64,000 bases of DNA. Origin: Rhizobium sp. Root483D2. GTDB taxonomy: Bacteria > Pseudomonadota > Alphaproteobacteria > Rhizobiales > Rhizobiaceae. The stretch lies in NCBI RefSeq assembly GCF_001426685.1, contig NZ_LMFB01000005.1:190773-254772 (forward strand), given 5' to 3'. A model generated the notes under the pieces. That model searched no databases. It saw nothing but the letters and a program-made list of their open reading frames with translations, and was not told where the DNA came from. This document shows positions 14,611 to 24,260 of the stretch, one piece after another (the stretch's first letter is position 1; each line of letters begins with the position of its first letter). The position numbers and the translations under genes are program-made.

Positions 14611-17600
14611 ATGACCGATATGCTGAAGACCACACCGGATTTTTCAATCGATGACGCAAAGCGCCTGCTGGCCGAGCATTATGGCCTTGACGGCACGCTT
14701 TCACCGCTCGACAGCGAACGCGACCAGAACTTCAAGGTGACGGCGAGCACCGGCGGGATCTATATCCTTAAGATCGTCAACGCCGCCGAACCATCTGTTG
14801 AAAGCGACTTCCAGACGGCGCTTCTGAGCCATGTCGGCGAACACGCCCCGGACCTGCCGGTTCCGCATATCCGCCCGACAATCTCGGGGGCAAGCCTCGG
14901 CGAAACGACAAGCGCGCATGGGGTGCGTCATCTTTTGCGGCTTGTCGGCTGGGTGCCCGGCCTGCCGCTGGCGCAGTCGGCCCGCAGCCCGGACGCGCTG
15001 ACATCGCTCGGCGGCCTGCTTGGCCGCTTCGACCGGGCCCTGCAAGGTTTCATGCATCCGGGCGCCCTGCGCGATCTCGACTGGAACATCCGCAATGCCG
15101 GCCGCTCGGCGGACAGGCTGCAACATGTTGCAAATGCCGACGACCGCGCACTGCTGGAACGGTTCCTTGACCGCTTCGACACCGTTGTCGAACCGAAGCT
15201 GGCGAAGCTGCGCTCGACGGTCATTCACAACGATGCCAATGACTGGAACGTGCTGGTCGCCATCGAGGATCATGACCGGATCGCCGGGCTGATCGATCTC
15301 GGCGACGCACTCTATGCGCCTGTTATTGCCGAGGTTGCCATTGCTGCTGCTTATGCCGGGCTCGATCATGCCGATCCGATCGGTGCTGCCGCTGATATCC
15401 TGCGCGGTTTTCATGCCGAATATCCGCTGCTTGAGGAAGAAGTCGATCTTCTCTTCGACCTGATCGCCATGCGCCTCGTGACTTCGGTGACGATCTCGGC
15501 GTCACGCCATGCCCATACCGGCGGCAACCCTTATCTTGCCATCAGCGAAAAGCCGGCCTGGACGCTGTTGCGCAAGATGGATGCGATGAACCGGCGTTTT
15601 GCAACCGCCATCCTGCGCCATGCCTGCGGCTTCGAGGCCACCCCCGGCACGCGCGCCGTCACCGCCTGGATCGCGGCAAACCGCACGTCACTTCATCCGG
15701 TGCTCGACCGCCCGGCCGCCACATATCCGGCAGCGCTGGTGCCCTATGCCGATCCGCAGCATCCGATGACGCTGACATCCGCCGGCGAACAGCCGGATGC
15801 GGCGCAGGCGATCTGGGAGATTTACTGCGCCGAACAGGGCGTCGATCTCGGCATCGGCCCCTGGGGCGAGGCACGCACCGTCTATTCCGGCGAGATGTTT
15901 GTCTCGCGGCTGATTGAGGACACGCGCCGCACCCGCCATCTCGGCCTCGACCTGTTCATGGCTGCGGGCACCCGGCTCTACACGCCGATCGCTGCCACGG
16001 TCGTCAGTGTCGAGATCGAGCCGGACCCGCTCGGCTACGGCTGCCTGATTGCGCTGCGCCATGAACCGGAGGGTTGCCCGGCCTTCGTCAGCCTCTGGGG
16101 CCATCTCGCCCACGAAGCGCTTAGCCGCTTGAAGGCGGGAGACCACCTGGAAGCAGGGGCGCTGGTCGGCGAAATGGGTGCGCCTGCCGAAAACGGCGGC
16201 TGGGCGCCGCATCTGCACCTGCAGCTCTCGGTCGATACGCGGCTGTCCGCCACCGAAATCCTCGGCGTCGGCGAGGAGCGCTATCTCGATGTCTGGTCCG
16301 AGCTTTTCCCGGATGCCAACGCCTTTGCCGGTATCGCACCGGAATTCTATGAGAAGAGCGGGCGGTCGCATGAGGAGATCGTCACGCTACGCCGCGAGCT
16401 GCTGGTTCCCAACCTGTCGATTTCCTACGACAAGCCCATCAAGTTCGTGCGCGGCGATGGCGTCTGGATGATCGACGACAGCGGCCGGGCCTATCTCGAT
16501 TGCTTCAACAATGTCTGCCATATCGGCCATGCGCATCCGGCGGTGGTGGAGGCGATGGCGCGCCAGGCGGGGACACTCAACACCAATACGCGCTACCTGC
16601 ACGACAATATCGTTGCCTATGCCGAGCGGCTGACCGCGACGCTGCCGAAGGAACTGACGGTGGCCGGTTTCGTCAACAGCGGCTCGGAAGCCAACGGCCT
16701 GGCGCTGCGGATGATGCGCGCCCATACCGGCCGCGAAAACGCCATCGTGCTCGACTGGGCCTATCACGGCACGACGCAGGAGCTGATCGATATCAGCCCC
16801 TACAAGTTCCGCCGCAAGGGCGGAAAAGAAAAGAAGCCGCATGTGCATGTGGCCCCCGTTCCCGACAGCTATCGCGCACAGGCCGATTGGACGGCCGGGG
16901 AGCATGGCAAGCGTTATGCCGAGAGCGTTGCCGAACTGATCGCGCATATGCAGGCAAAAGGCGAAGGCCCCGGCTTCTTCATCGCCGAATCGATCCCGAG
17001 CGTTGCCGGTCAGGTGTTCCTGCCGGAGGGGTATTTGAAAGACGTCTACCGGATGGTGCGCGACGCCGGCGGTGTCTGCATCGCCGATGAGGTCCAGGTC
17101 GGTTTCGGCCGGGTGGGCAGCCACTGGTGGGCGTTCGAAGACCAGGGCGTCGTTCCCGATATCGTCACCATGGGCAAACCGATCGGCAACGGCCATCCGC
17201 TGGCGGCCGTCGTCGCCACCCGCGAGATTGCCGAGAGCTTCAACAACGGCATGGAATATTTCAACACGTTCGGCGGTAACCCAGTCTCCTGCGCCGTCGG
17301 CCTTGCCGTGCTTGATGTGATCGAAGGCCAGGACCTGCGTGGCAATGCGCTTGCGATCGGCACCTACCTGATGGACGGCTTCCGCAAGATGCAGGCGCGT
17401 TACGAGGTGATCGGCGACGTGCGTGGCATGGGCCTTTTCCTCGGCATCGAACTCGTGAGCGACCGCAAAACCAAGGCACCGGCCACGGAATTTGCCCGCG
17501 CGGTATCGAACGGCGCGCGCCAGCGCGGCGTGCTGATGGGGACCGAGGGGCCGCATGACAACGTGCTGAAGATGCGCCCGCCGATGATCTTCTCGAAACG

Positions 17601-17664
17601 TGACGCGGACCATCTGCTGTCTGTGCTTGAGGACACATTCGAGGCGGTCACGGCGCGGGGCTGA
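14611..17664 (+). CDS. Three-domain fusion: APH-type kinase, M23-like domain, class III PLP enzyme (phospho-lyase/aminotransferase)
   Basis: This 1017-aa protein has three parts. Residues about 1-330 form an aminoglycoside-phosphotransferase/hydroxylysine-kinase-like fold (Brenner motif IHNDANDWN near 204-212, then LIDLGD). Residues about 430-560 form an M23/LytM-like domain with both ligand motifs, HLGLD (HxxxD) and HLH (HxH). Residues about 590-1017 form a class III aminotransferase-fold PLP enzyme with [25 protein letters not shown] and the PLP-lysine region [12 protein letters not shown] near 855. Animal hydroxylysine kinase and its PLP phospho-lyase are separate relatives of the two ends. 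I infer phosphorylation of an amino alcohol followed by elimination. ATG at 14611. A diverged paralogue lies at 37722-40646. Confidence 0.88.
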   Translation: MTDMLKTTPDFSIDDAKRLLAEHYGLDGTLSPLDSERDQNFKVTASTGGIYILKIVNAAEPSVESDFQTALLSHVGEHAPDLPVPHIRPTISGASLGETTSAHGVRHLLRLVGWVPGLPLAQSARSPDALTSLGGLLGRFDRALQGFMHPGALRDLDWNIRNAGRSADRLQHVANADDRALLERFLDRFDTVVEPKLAKLRSTVIHNDANDWNVLVAIEDHDRIAGLIDLGDALYAPVIAEVAIAAAYAGLDHADPIGAAADILRGFHAEYPLLEEEVDLLFDLIAMRLVTSVTISASRHAHTGGNPYLAISEKPAWTLLRKMDAMNRRFATAILRHACGFEATPGTRAVTAWIAANRTSLHPVLDRPAATYPAALVPYADPQHPMTLTSAGEQPDAAQAIWEIYCAEQGVDLGIGPWGEARTVYSGEMFVSRLIEDTRRTRHLGLDLFMAAGTRLYTPIAATVVSVEIEPDPLGYGCLIALRHEPEGCPAFVSLWGHLAHEALSRLKAGDHLEAGALVGEMGAPAENGGWAPHLHLQLSVDTRLSATEILGVGEERYLDVWSELFPDANAFAGIAPEFYEKSGRSHEEIVTLRRELLVPNLSISYDKPIKFVRGDGVWMIDDSGRAYLDCFNNVCHIGHAHPAVVEAMARQAGTLNTNTRYLHDNIVAYAERLTATLPKELTVAGFVNSGSEANGLALRMMRAHTGRENAIVLDWAYHGTTQELIDISPYKFRRKGGKEKKPHVHVAPVPDSYRAQADWTAGEHGKRYAESVAELIAHMQAKGEGPGFFIAESIPSVAGQVFLPEGYLKDVYRMVRDAGGVCIADEVQVGFGRVGSHWWAFEDQGVVPDIVTMGKPIGNGHPLAAVVATREIAESFNNGMEYFNTFGGNPVSCAVGLAVLDVIEGQDLRGNALAIGTYLMDGFRKMQARYEVIGDVRGMGLFLGIELVSDRKTKAPATEFARAVSNGARQRGVLMGTEGPHDNVLKMRPPMIFSKRDADHLLSVLEDTFEAVTARG

Positions 17665-17766
17665 CGGCCCGGCCAATAGCGAAGAACCAGCAAGAAAGAG
17701 CTTGGCAGCGCTTGGGGCTGCCCGGACGGAACAGGTGCGACTTAAAAACCGGAGGAGAACGACATC

Positions 17767-18777
17767 ATGAAAACAGCAATTTTTGGACTATTGGCAGCGG
17801 CAACGCTGGCTGGAACTGCAGCACAGGCGGGCACGCTGGAGATCGCGCGGGAACGCGGCGCGCTACGCTGCGGCGTCAGCCAGGGCGTGCTCGGCTTTTC
17901 GAGCCCGAACGACAAGGGCGAATGGGCGGGCTTCGACGTGGATTTCTGCCGTGCGGTTGCTGCGGCCACGCTCGGCGATTCCAGCAAGGTGCAATATGTG
18001 CCGCTCTCCACAAAGGAGCGGTTCGCCGCCCTGCAATCGGGCGAAGTCGATCTCCTGTCGCGCCAGACCACCTGGACCCTGTCGCGCGATACCGATCTCG
18101 GCATGAGCTTTGTCGGCGCAAACTATTATGACGGCCAGGCCTTCATGATCCGCAAGGATCTCGGCGTCAAGAGCGCCAAGGAATTATCGGGCGCTTCGGT
18201 CTGCACCGAAACCGGCACCACGACCGAACAGAACATGGCCGACTATTTCAGCGCCAACAACATCCAGTACAACGTGATCGCCTTCGAAAAGCCCGACCAG
18301 ACCGTGCAGGCATTCGGAACCGGCCGCTGCGACGTCTATTCGACGGATGCTTCGGCTCTCTACGCCCAGCGCCTGACGCTGACCGATCCGGACAACTACA
18401 TGGTTCTGCCCGAGGTCATCTCCAAGGAGCCGCTCGGCCCGGCCGTTCGCCAGGGCGACGAGCAGTGGTTCAAGATTGTCCGCTGGACCGTGTTTGCGAT
18501 GATCGAGGCGGAGGAACTCGGTATCACCAAGGACAATGCGGCAAAGACGGCGGAAGACGGCACTGTGGCGCAGAAGCGCTTTCTCGGTGCAGACGGCGCG
18601 ATTTCGAAGAATTTCGGCCTCGATCCGAAATGGGCTTTCCAGGCGATTTCGGCCGTCGGCAACTATGGTGAAGTCTTCGAGCGCCATCTGGGCAAGGATA
18701 GCCCGCTGAAGATCGAGCGCGGCCTGAACAACCTGTGGAACAATGGCGGCCTCGTCTACGCGCCGCCGCTTCGCTGA
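17767..18777 (+). CDS. Amino-acid ABC transporter periplasmic binding protein (AapJ/BztA family)
   Basis: The 336-aa protein starts with a Sec signal peptide (MKTAIFGLLAAATLAGTAAQA, cut after AQA). A type II periplasmic binding fold of the general L-amino-acid family follows: GFDVDFCRAVAAATLGD, LSTKERFAALQSGEVDLLSR, and the two-cysteine pattern seen in AapJ-type proteins. The ATG at 17767 follows GGAGGAG. It lies 102 bp after the fusion gene in the same direction. No permease or ATPase gene accompanies it, so it must use a transporter encoded elsewhere. Co-location suggests it binds the substrate of the fusion enzyme, but this is inference. Confidence 0.92.
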   Translation: MKTAIFGLLAAATLAGTAAQAGTLEIARERGALRCGVSQGVLGFSSPNDKGEWAGFDVDFCRAVAAATLGDSSKVQYVPLSTKERFAALQSGEVDLLSRQTTWTLSRDTDLGMSFVGANYYDGQAFMIRKDLGVKSAKELSGASVCTETGTTTEQNMADYFSANNIQYNVIAFEKPDQTVQAFGTGRCDVYSTDASALYAQRLTLTDPDNYMVLPEVISKEPLGPAVRQGDEQWFKIVRWTVFAMIEAEELGITKDNAAKTAEDGTVAQKRFLGADGAISKNFGLDPKWAFQAISAVGNYGEVFERHLGKDSPLKIERGLNNLWNNGGLVYAPPLR

Positions 18778-18787
18778 TCGAAAAACA

Positions 18788-18832
18788 AAAACTGCCTGAG
18801 CCGTCGCGAGGTCGAATTTCGCGGCAGTTTTT
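18788..18832. terminator. Bidirectional terminator after the amino-acid binding protein
   Basis: Arms AAAACTGCC (18788-18796) and GGCAGTTTT (18823-18831) enclose a structured loop. T runs follow on both strands (TTTTT on plus, TTTTTGTTTTT on minus). It ends the 17767-18777 transcript and can back up the terminator of the sRNA transcribed toward it. Confidence 0.75.
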
Positions 18833-18871
18833 CATGTCTGTCAGGGAAACAAAGAGAAAAAGGCTCAGAAT

Positions 18872-19029
18872 CGAAAAAGCCTGCCGCGGGAGGAGGTGCG
18901 GCAGGCTTTCGAATAAAACCGAACGGCAACTGGGAGGAGGAGTGTTGCCATTCCGCAAGTGCCCTCTGGGAGGAGGAGTGAGGCCACTTACATATCGAAG
19001 CTCTGCGGGAGGAGGTGCATCACTTCGAT
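18872..19029 (-). ncRNA. Anti-Shine-Dalgarno hairpin sRNA (four CCUCCUCCC loops)
   Basis: The minus strand encodes four successive hairpins whose loops all present CCUCCUCCC. Their arms are 19029-19023/19000-18994 (7 bp), 18988-18980/18966-18958 (9 bp, one mismatch), 18949-18944/18930-18925 (6 bp) and 18909-18898/18887-18876 (12 bp perfect). The last is followed by U5 and so doubles as the terminator. A TATATT box sits just upstream of the first stem. Alphaproteobacteria are known to carry sRNAs of this design (CcsR, ar14/ar15-like and cuckoo RNAs) with an exposed anti-SD motif. It fills the 430-bp gap between 18777 and 19208, and no protein-coding signal is seen there. Confidence 0.85.
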
Positions 19030-19035
19030 GAGTTC

Positions 19036-19041
19036 AATATA
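19036..19041 (-). promoter_or_regulatory. Candidate -10 box of the anti-SD sRNA
   Basis: On the minus strand TATATT ends 6 nt before the base of the first hairpin (19029), which places a start site at about 19029. No clear -35 TTGACA is seen at 17 nt upstream; an alternative sigma factor is possible, as reported for related sRNAs. Confidence 0.4.
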
Positions 19042-19207
19042 CATTGATTCAGCTTAAATCGTAGGCAGAATTTTGCAGAGCAGCCATGCGCTATGCGCGT
19101 AGCAGATGGCTGGCCTTGGACTAAATCGGTTCAACACCCGACCTCCCTTTGCTACTTGCATTGCTGCGCAACGGCAGCTTCCATAGAGTGCCGTCGCAGA
19201 GGATGGT

Positions 19208-22200
19208 TCATTCTGCGGCGATCGCGGCCGGATAGGACACGGATGTTTCCGGCTCATCGCCGGCTTTCTCCGGCCCGGCAACCTTGTCCTTCGGTGCCTT
19301 GCCGAAGAACAAGGCATAGCCGGCCGGAAGGACGAGAATGGTCAGCACGGTGGCAACCAGAATGCCGCCCATCATCGCATAGGCGAGCGGCCCCCAGAAC
19401 ACGCCGCGCGAGATCGGGATCAGCGCCAGGACCGCCGTCATCGCCGTCAGCACGATCGGGCGGAAACGCCGCACCGCCGAGCCGACGATCGCTTCGGTCC
19501 GCTCCATGCCTGCGGCAATATCCTGGTCGATCTGATCGACGAGGATAATCGAGTTGCGCATGATGATGCCGAGCAGCGCGATGACGCCGAGGATGGCGAC
19601 GAAACCGAAGGGGGCGCCGCTGATCAACAGCGCGGCGGCAGCACCAATGATGCCGAGCGGACCGGTTGCCAGAACCAGCATCGCCTTGCCGAAATGCTGG
19701 AGCTGGATCATCAGGAGCACGACGATGACGGCAAGCATGACCGGCGCCTTGTCGGCGATCGACTGCTGGCTTTCGGCCGCATCTTCCGCGCCGCCCTGGA
19801 TTTCGACCGAATATCCCGGCGCAAGGCTGTCGCGCAGCGGCTTCATATCGGCATAGAGTTTCATTGCCACGTCGTTCGGCTGCACATTGTCGGGCAGCGT
19901 GCCGCGCACCGTGATCGTCGGCAGGCGGTTGCGGCGCCATTCGACGCCCTGCTCGAGAACGGGCACCACCTTGGCAACCTGCGACAAAGGCACATAGCTG
20001 CCAAAATCAGTCGGGACGTAGATCGAATGCACCGCCGACAGGAGGTGGCGGTTGGCATCCGGTTCGCGGGCAACGATGGAGACCGTTTCCTCGCCATCGC
20101 GGAAATCGTCGAGCGGCGCACCGCTCATCGTTGCCTGCAGCATCTGGCGGATGCGTTGGGAGGAGACGCCGAGCGCGCGGGCGCGATCCTGGTCGATGAT
20201 GAGCTTCATCGCCGGGACGGGCTCCAGCCAGTCGTCGTGAATGGCGCCAAGTTCAGGGTTTTCGGCAAATTTCGCCTTCACCTGATCGGCGATACGGCGC
20301 ACTTCCGCACGGTCCTGCCCGGTCACGCGCATCTGGACCGGCCAGCCGGTCGGAGGGCCGAGGAACAGGCGATCGACCTTGCCGCGCACGGACGGGAAGT
20401 CCTCGGCCAGAATGCTGCGAAGCTTGACGATCAGCCGTTCGCGGGCGGGTTCGTCATTGGCCATGACGAGAAGCTGGGCGAAATTGGGATTGCGCAGTTG
20501 CTGGTCGAGCGGCAGGAAGAAGCGCGGCGCGCCCTCACCGATATAGGTGGCGATGAACTTCTTGTCCTTGTCGTCAAGGATTTTCGCTTCCAGCGCCTTG
20601 GCCTGGCCTTCCACTTCCTTGATGCTCGTGCCTTCGGGGAGCCAGAGATCGACAAGGATTTCCGGGCGCGATGATTGCGGAAAGAAGTTCTTCGGAATGA
20701 ACTGGAAGGCAAAGAGACTGGCCGCGAAAGTGACGAGCGTCAGCGACAGCACGATCACGCGGTGGCGCACCGCCCAACCGACGGTCAAGCGCAGGCGGCG
20801 ATAGAAGCGCGTATCGAAGACGTCGTGATGGCTGCCGGCATGCGCACGCTGCTTGAGGATCATGTAGCCGAGCCAGGGCGTAAAATAGACGGCCACGAAC
20901 CAGGAGACGACCAGCGCAATGCCGACGACATAAAACAGCGAGCGCACATATTCACCGGCCGTCGATGCCGCAAAACCGACCGGGATGAAGCCGGCCGTGG
21001 TGATCAGCGTGCCGGTCAGCATCGGGAATGCCGTCGATGTATAGGCAAAGCTGGCGGCGTCGAGCTTGTCGAGCCCCTCCTCCAGCTTGCGCTCCATCAG
21101 TTCGACGACGATCATGGCGTCATCGACGAGAAGCCCCAGTGCGATGATCAACGCCCCCAGCGAGATGCGCTGCAGGTCGATGCCGAGTTCGTACATGATG
21201 GCAAAGGTGGCGGCCAGAACGAGCGGGATGGCAATGGCGATCACGAGGCCAGAGCGCCAGCCGATCGACAGGAAGGACACGACGAGCACGATGACAAGCG
21301 CTTCCCCGAGCGCCTTCATGAATTCACCGACGGCTTCGGTGACAACCTCCGGCTGGTCGGCAACCTGGGCAACGGTGACCCCATAGGGCAGCGCGGTTTC
21401 AAACCGCTTGTAGGTTTCCTCGACCGCAGCGCCGACATCGGTCACCTTGTAACCCTTGGCCATGACCACGCCGATCTGGACGCTATCCTGGCCGTTGAAG
21501 CGATACTTGCGCTGGTAGGGGTCTTCCAGACCTGAGGAGACCGTGGCGATATCGCCGAGACGGGTGATCTCGTTGCCGGAGCGTAGCCGCAGCTCGCGGA
21601 TATCGGCCGGTTTGGTTACCCCGCCCTCAACCGAAATCCGCACGGAACGCGTGCCGGTATCGACGGAGCCGGCGGGATCGACATTGTTCTGTCCCTTGAT
21701 GGCATTTTGTACGTCGGTGAGCGTCAGGCCGCGCGAGGCGAGCACGGCAGAGGAGATGTCGATATAGATCTTTTCCGGCTGGTCGCCGATGATGACGGCC
21801 TTCTCGACGCCCGGCGTCGTCAGCAGCATGTCGCGCGCCTGGATGGCGAATGTCTTCAGTTCGGGATAGCTGTAGCCCTCGCCGCTCAACGAATGCAAAG
21901 TCACGAAGGTGTCGCCGAATTCATCGTTGAAATACGGACCGAGCAGGCCCTGCGGCAGCTCATTGGCGATATCGCCGACCTTCTTGCGCACCTGGTAGAA
22001 GGCATCGGCAACCTGGGTGGCATTGGTGTCGCCCTTGACCTGCAGGGTGATGATGGCGCTGCCGGGACGCGTGTAGGACCGGACGAAATCGAGATGCGGG
22101 GTTTCCTGCAGCTTGCGCTCGATCTTGTTGACGACCTGATCTTCCATGTCCTGGATCGACGCGCCCGGCCAGATCGCCTGCACGACCATGACGCGGAAGG

Positions 22201-22351
22201 TGAAATCAGGATCTTCCTTCTGGCCCATGCGCATCAGGCCGAGCACGCCGGTGATCAGGATCAGCCCGAACAGGAACCGCGCGATACTGGGATGTGCGAT
22301 CGCCCAGCGCGACAGGTTGAAGGACTGTTTTTGGTCGGTGGAAGAGGTCAT
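19208..22351 (-). CDS. RND-family efflux transporter, inner-membrane subunit
   Basis: The 1047-aa protein is an AcrB-fold drug/solute:proton antiporter. It begins with TM1 (ARFLFGLILITGVLGLMRMG), then the periplasmic porter domain (GASIQDMEDQVVNKIERKLQ). TM4 carries the proton-relay pair in LGLLVDDAMIVVE, and the second repeat has IPKNFFPQSSRPEILVDLWLP and a closing TM bundle. Twelve TM segments fit the family. The ATG at 22351 is 30 bp after the membrane-fusion gene, in the order tetR, membrane-fusion protein, pump. No outer-membrane channel gene is present. Substrate cannot be told from sequence. Confidence 0.95.
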   Translation of the reverse strand: MTSSTDQKQSFNLSRWAIAHPSIARFLFGLILITGVLGLMRMGQKEDPDFTFRVMVVQAIWPGASIQDMEDQVVNKIERKLQETPHLDFVRSYTRPGSAIITLQVKGDTNATQVADAFYQVRKKVGDIANELPQGLLGPYFNDEFGDTFVTLHSLSGEGYSYPELKTFAIQARDMLLTTPGVEKAVIIGDQPEKIYIDISSAVLASRGLTLTDVQNAIKGQNNVDPAGSVDTGTRSVRISVEGGVTKPADIRELRLRSGNEITRLGDIATVSSGLEDPYQRKYRFNGQDSVQIGVVMAKGYKVTDVGAAVEETYKRFETALPYGVTVAQVADQPEVVTEAVGEFMKALGEALVIVLVVSFLSIGWRSGLVIAIAIPLVLAATFAIMYELGIDLQRISLGALIIALGLLVDDAMIVVELMERKLEEGLDKLDAASFAYTSTAFPMLTGTLITTAGFIPVGFAASTAGEYVRSLFYVVGIALVVSWFVAVYFTPWLGYMILKQRAHAGSHHDVFDTRFYRRLRLTVGWAVRHRVIVLSLTLVTFAASLFAFQFIPKNFFPQSSRPEILVDLWLPEGTSIKEVEGQAKALEAKILDDKDKKFIATYIGEGAPRFFLPLDQQLRNPNFAQLLVMANDEPARERLIVKLRSILAEDFPSVRGKVDRLFLGPPTGWPVQMRVTGQDRAEVRRIADQVKAKFAENPELGAIHDDWLEPVPAMKLIIDQDRARALGVSSQRIRQMLQATMSGAPLDDFRDGEETVSIVAREPDANRHLLSAVHSIYVPTDFGSYVPLSQVAKVVPVLEQGVEWRRNRLPTITVRGTLPDNVQPNDVAMKLYADMKPLRDSLAPGYSVEIQGGAEDAAESQQSIADKAPVMLAVIVVLLMIQLQHFGKAMLVLATGPLGIIGAAAALLISGAPFGFVAILGVIALLGIIMRNSIILVDQIDQDIAAGMERTEAIVGSAVRRFRPIVLTAMTAVLALIPISRGVFWGPLAYAMMGGILVATVLTILVLPAGYALFFGKAPKDKVAGPEKAGDEPETSVSYPAAIAAE

Positions 22352-22381
22352 CGCGTTGTTCCGCTTTCGATGGAGCTGGGG

Positions 22382-23521
22382 TCAGCGCACAAGCTGTGTA
22401 TTGCCGGCGGCGGCGGATTGTTGCGTGGCATCGCTGCCGAGCTTCACCTTCAGGCCTTCGGTCATGAATTGCGTGCCGGCAGCGACCACCACATCGCCAG
22501 GCTTCAATCCTTGCGCGATACGCACGCCGTCATTGGTGAAATCGGCGACCTCGACGGGACGGGAATGCACGGTGCCTGCGGTGCGATCGACAGTCCAGAC
22601 GATCGATTGTTCGTCCTTTTTGGTGAGCGCGCTCAAGGGAATGGAGACCAGTTTCTGCGTATCGGCGGCGGCAGCGACGATGCCGGCGGTCATCCCGAGC
22701 AGAACATTCGGATCGCTCGGCAGGCTAATGCGAACAGCGAAGGTGCGCGACTGCGGCTCGGCACTGCCGGCGACTTCCCGCACCTTGCCCTCAAGCATCA
22801 AAGCGGCATCCGACCAGAACCCGACGGTCACCACCTTGCCGGGCTTGAACTGGGCGATATCCGTTTCGGGTATGGCGACCAGCACTTCCTTCTCGCCATC
22901 GACGGCAACGCTGACAACGGGGGTTCCGGAGCCGACCACCTGGCCGATATCGGCGCTGATCGCTGTGACGATGCCATTCTGATCGGACTTCAGATCGGTA
23001 TAGCTCACCTGGTTCTTTGCCTGGTCGAGAGCCGAGCGGGCAGCATCACGGGTGGCAACGGCCTGATTGTAGCTGAGCGTCGCCTGCTCGAGTTGCGATT
23101 TCGGCGAGACGTTCTTGGCAAACAGCTGCTCGGCACGCAGGCGGGCAAGCTCAGTGGTTTCGACCTGCCGCTCGGTGGCGTCGAGGTTTGCCTGAGCGCT
23201 GGTCAGTGCAAGCGCGTAATCGGTCGGATCGATGCGGGCGAGCAGGTCGCCGGATTTCACCCGCTGGCCGATATCGACGCGGCGCTCGGTGATCTTGCCG
23301 TTGACCCGGAAGCCGAGGTTCATCTCGGTGCGGGCGCGAACCGTGCCGGAATAGCTGAGCGTGCGCGAGGTGTCGATAGAAGCGATCTCGACCACCTTGA
23401 CCGGCCGTACGATCTCCCTGGTTTCGGCCTCTTCCTGTGAACATCCGGACAGAGCGAAAACGGCTGCGGACATGGCGGCAATCACAGACAAACGGATATA
23501 GCTATGGCTTGGCGAAGGCAT
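22382..23521 (-). CDS. RND efflux membrane-fusion lipoprotein
   Basis: The 379-aa periplasmic adaptor has a lipoprotein signal with lipobox LSGC (Cys about residue 27), a barrel-sandwich hybrid (LGFRVNGKITERRVDIGQRV), an a-hairpin rich in Gln/Ala, and a C-terminal barrel (GLKPGDVVVAAG). It would link the pump at 19208-22351 to an outer-membrane channel encoded elsewhere. The ATG at 23521 follows AGGAG by 8 nt. It sits 55 bp after tetR in the same direction. Confidence 0.95.
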   Translation of the reverse strand: MPSPSHSYIRLSVIAAMSAAVFALSGCSQEEAETREIVRPVKVVEIASIDTSRTLSYSGTVRARTEMNLGFRVNGKITERRVDIGQRVKSGDLLARIDPTDYALALTSAQANLDATERQVETTELARLRAEQLFAKNVSPKSQLEQATLSYNQAVATRDAARSALDQAKNQVSYTDLKSDQNGIVTAISADIGQVVGSGTPVVSVAVDGEKEVLVAIPETDIAQFKPGKVVTVGFWSDAALMLEGKVREVAGSAEPQSRTFAVRISLPSDPNVLLGMTAGIVAAAADTQKLVSIPLSALTKKDEQSIVWTVDRTAGTVHSRPVEVADFTNDGVRIAQGLKPGDVVVAAGTQFMTEGLKVKLGSDATQQSAAAGNTQLVR

Positions 23522-23576
23522 GTTCGCACTCCTGATCAAAAATGAAGTCGGGGAAGCGGGCCCGCAGGCGCCGCGT

Positions 23577-24179
23577 TCATCTCAAGGCTTTAATCGCAAA
23601 TTCGGTAATTTCGTCGGGCGTCGCCCGGTTCGGCTTGGACAGACATTGCGCCACCAGCTGCGGATGGCACATGATCACCGTCGCCGCCCCGAAAGAACGG
23701 GCGGCAACCGCAACGTCCTGCTCGGCAAATTCGCCGGCAGCGATGCCCTGGCGGATAATCTCTTCGAGCAACAGGTGCATGCGGTCGATATGCTTTTCGA
23801 TGACGTGCCAGTCGCGCTCGATGGCGACGATGACCATCTCGTGGACCTTTTCATGGTCGAGCATCGCAGTCAGGATCAGCTGGTACTCCGCATGCAGATA
23901 GCGGCGCAGGCGGTCTGCGGCGCTGATGGGCAGCTGCGAGATCTCGAAAGCCTGCTGATAGCTTCCGGCGAGCATGCGGCCGCAGATCGCCTGATGAATT
24001 TCGGTCTTGGAGGCAAAGAAGCGATAGATATTGGCGGGCGACATGCCAAGATCGCGGGCGATATCGGCGACATTGGTCTTGGCATAGCCGTAATGGCGGA
24101 ACAGGCGCTCCGCCGCCTCCAGAATCCGCGCAATATTGTCCTGCCGTGCGGTGTCAAGGATGTCGCTGGTTTCGTCCAT
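23577..24179 (-). CDS. TetR-family repressor of the RND pump
   Basis: The 200-aa protein has an N-terminal TetR HTH (ILEAAERLFRHYGYAKTNVADIARDLGMSP-like, residues about 18-60) and a helical ligand-binding C-terminus. The ATG at 24179 lies only 2 nt after a perfect 25-bp inverted repeat, so there is no free Shine-Dalgarno sequence upstream of the start. Any initiation must occur next to, or within, that hairpin. It is first gene of the tetR/membrane-fusion/RND unit and probably represses the whole unit including itself. Inducer unknown. Confidence 0.92.
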   Translation of the reverse strand: MDETSDILDTARQDNIARILEAAERLFRHYGYAKTNVADIARDLGMSPANIYRFFASKTEIHQAICGRMLAGSYQQAFEISQLPISAADRLRRYLHAEYQLILTAMLDHEKVHEMVIVAIERDWHVIEKHIDRMHLLLEEIIRQGIAAGEFAEQDVAVAARSFGAATVIMCHPQLVAQCLSKPNRATPDEITEFAIKALR

Positions 24180-24181
24180 GA

Positions 24182-24239
24182 GCAGTTCCGATTTACGACT
24201 GACGAATTTAGAATTTCGTCAGTCGTAAATCGGAACTGC
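24182..24239. promoter_or_regulatory. Perfect 25-bp inverted repeat abutting tetR, likely operator and mRNA hairpin
   Basis: Arms at 24182-24206 and 24215-24239 are perfectly complementary over 25 bp with an 8-nt centre. Inner parts (CGACTGACGAA / TTCGTCAGTCG) look like a TetR operator, but the perfection extends far beyond what a dimer needs. In the minus-strand transcript it would be a very stable hairpin ending 2 nt before the tetR start codon. Confidence 0.8.
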
Positions 24240-24260
24240 CGCCATGTCAACTGCGGCATT

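Noticed and set aside
18881-19016. Four GGGAGGAGG copies as direct repeats or spurious ribosome sites on the plus strand
   Set aside because: Each lies in the loop of its own hairpin and the last hairpin has a U tail only on the minus strand, so the minus-strand sRNA explains them better; no plus-strand ORF follows them.
21707-23440. A 577-codon plus-strand open frame opposite the RND and membrane-fusion genes
   Set aside because: Antisense to two well-supported genes; composition of a shadow frame.
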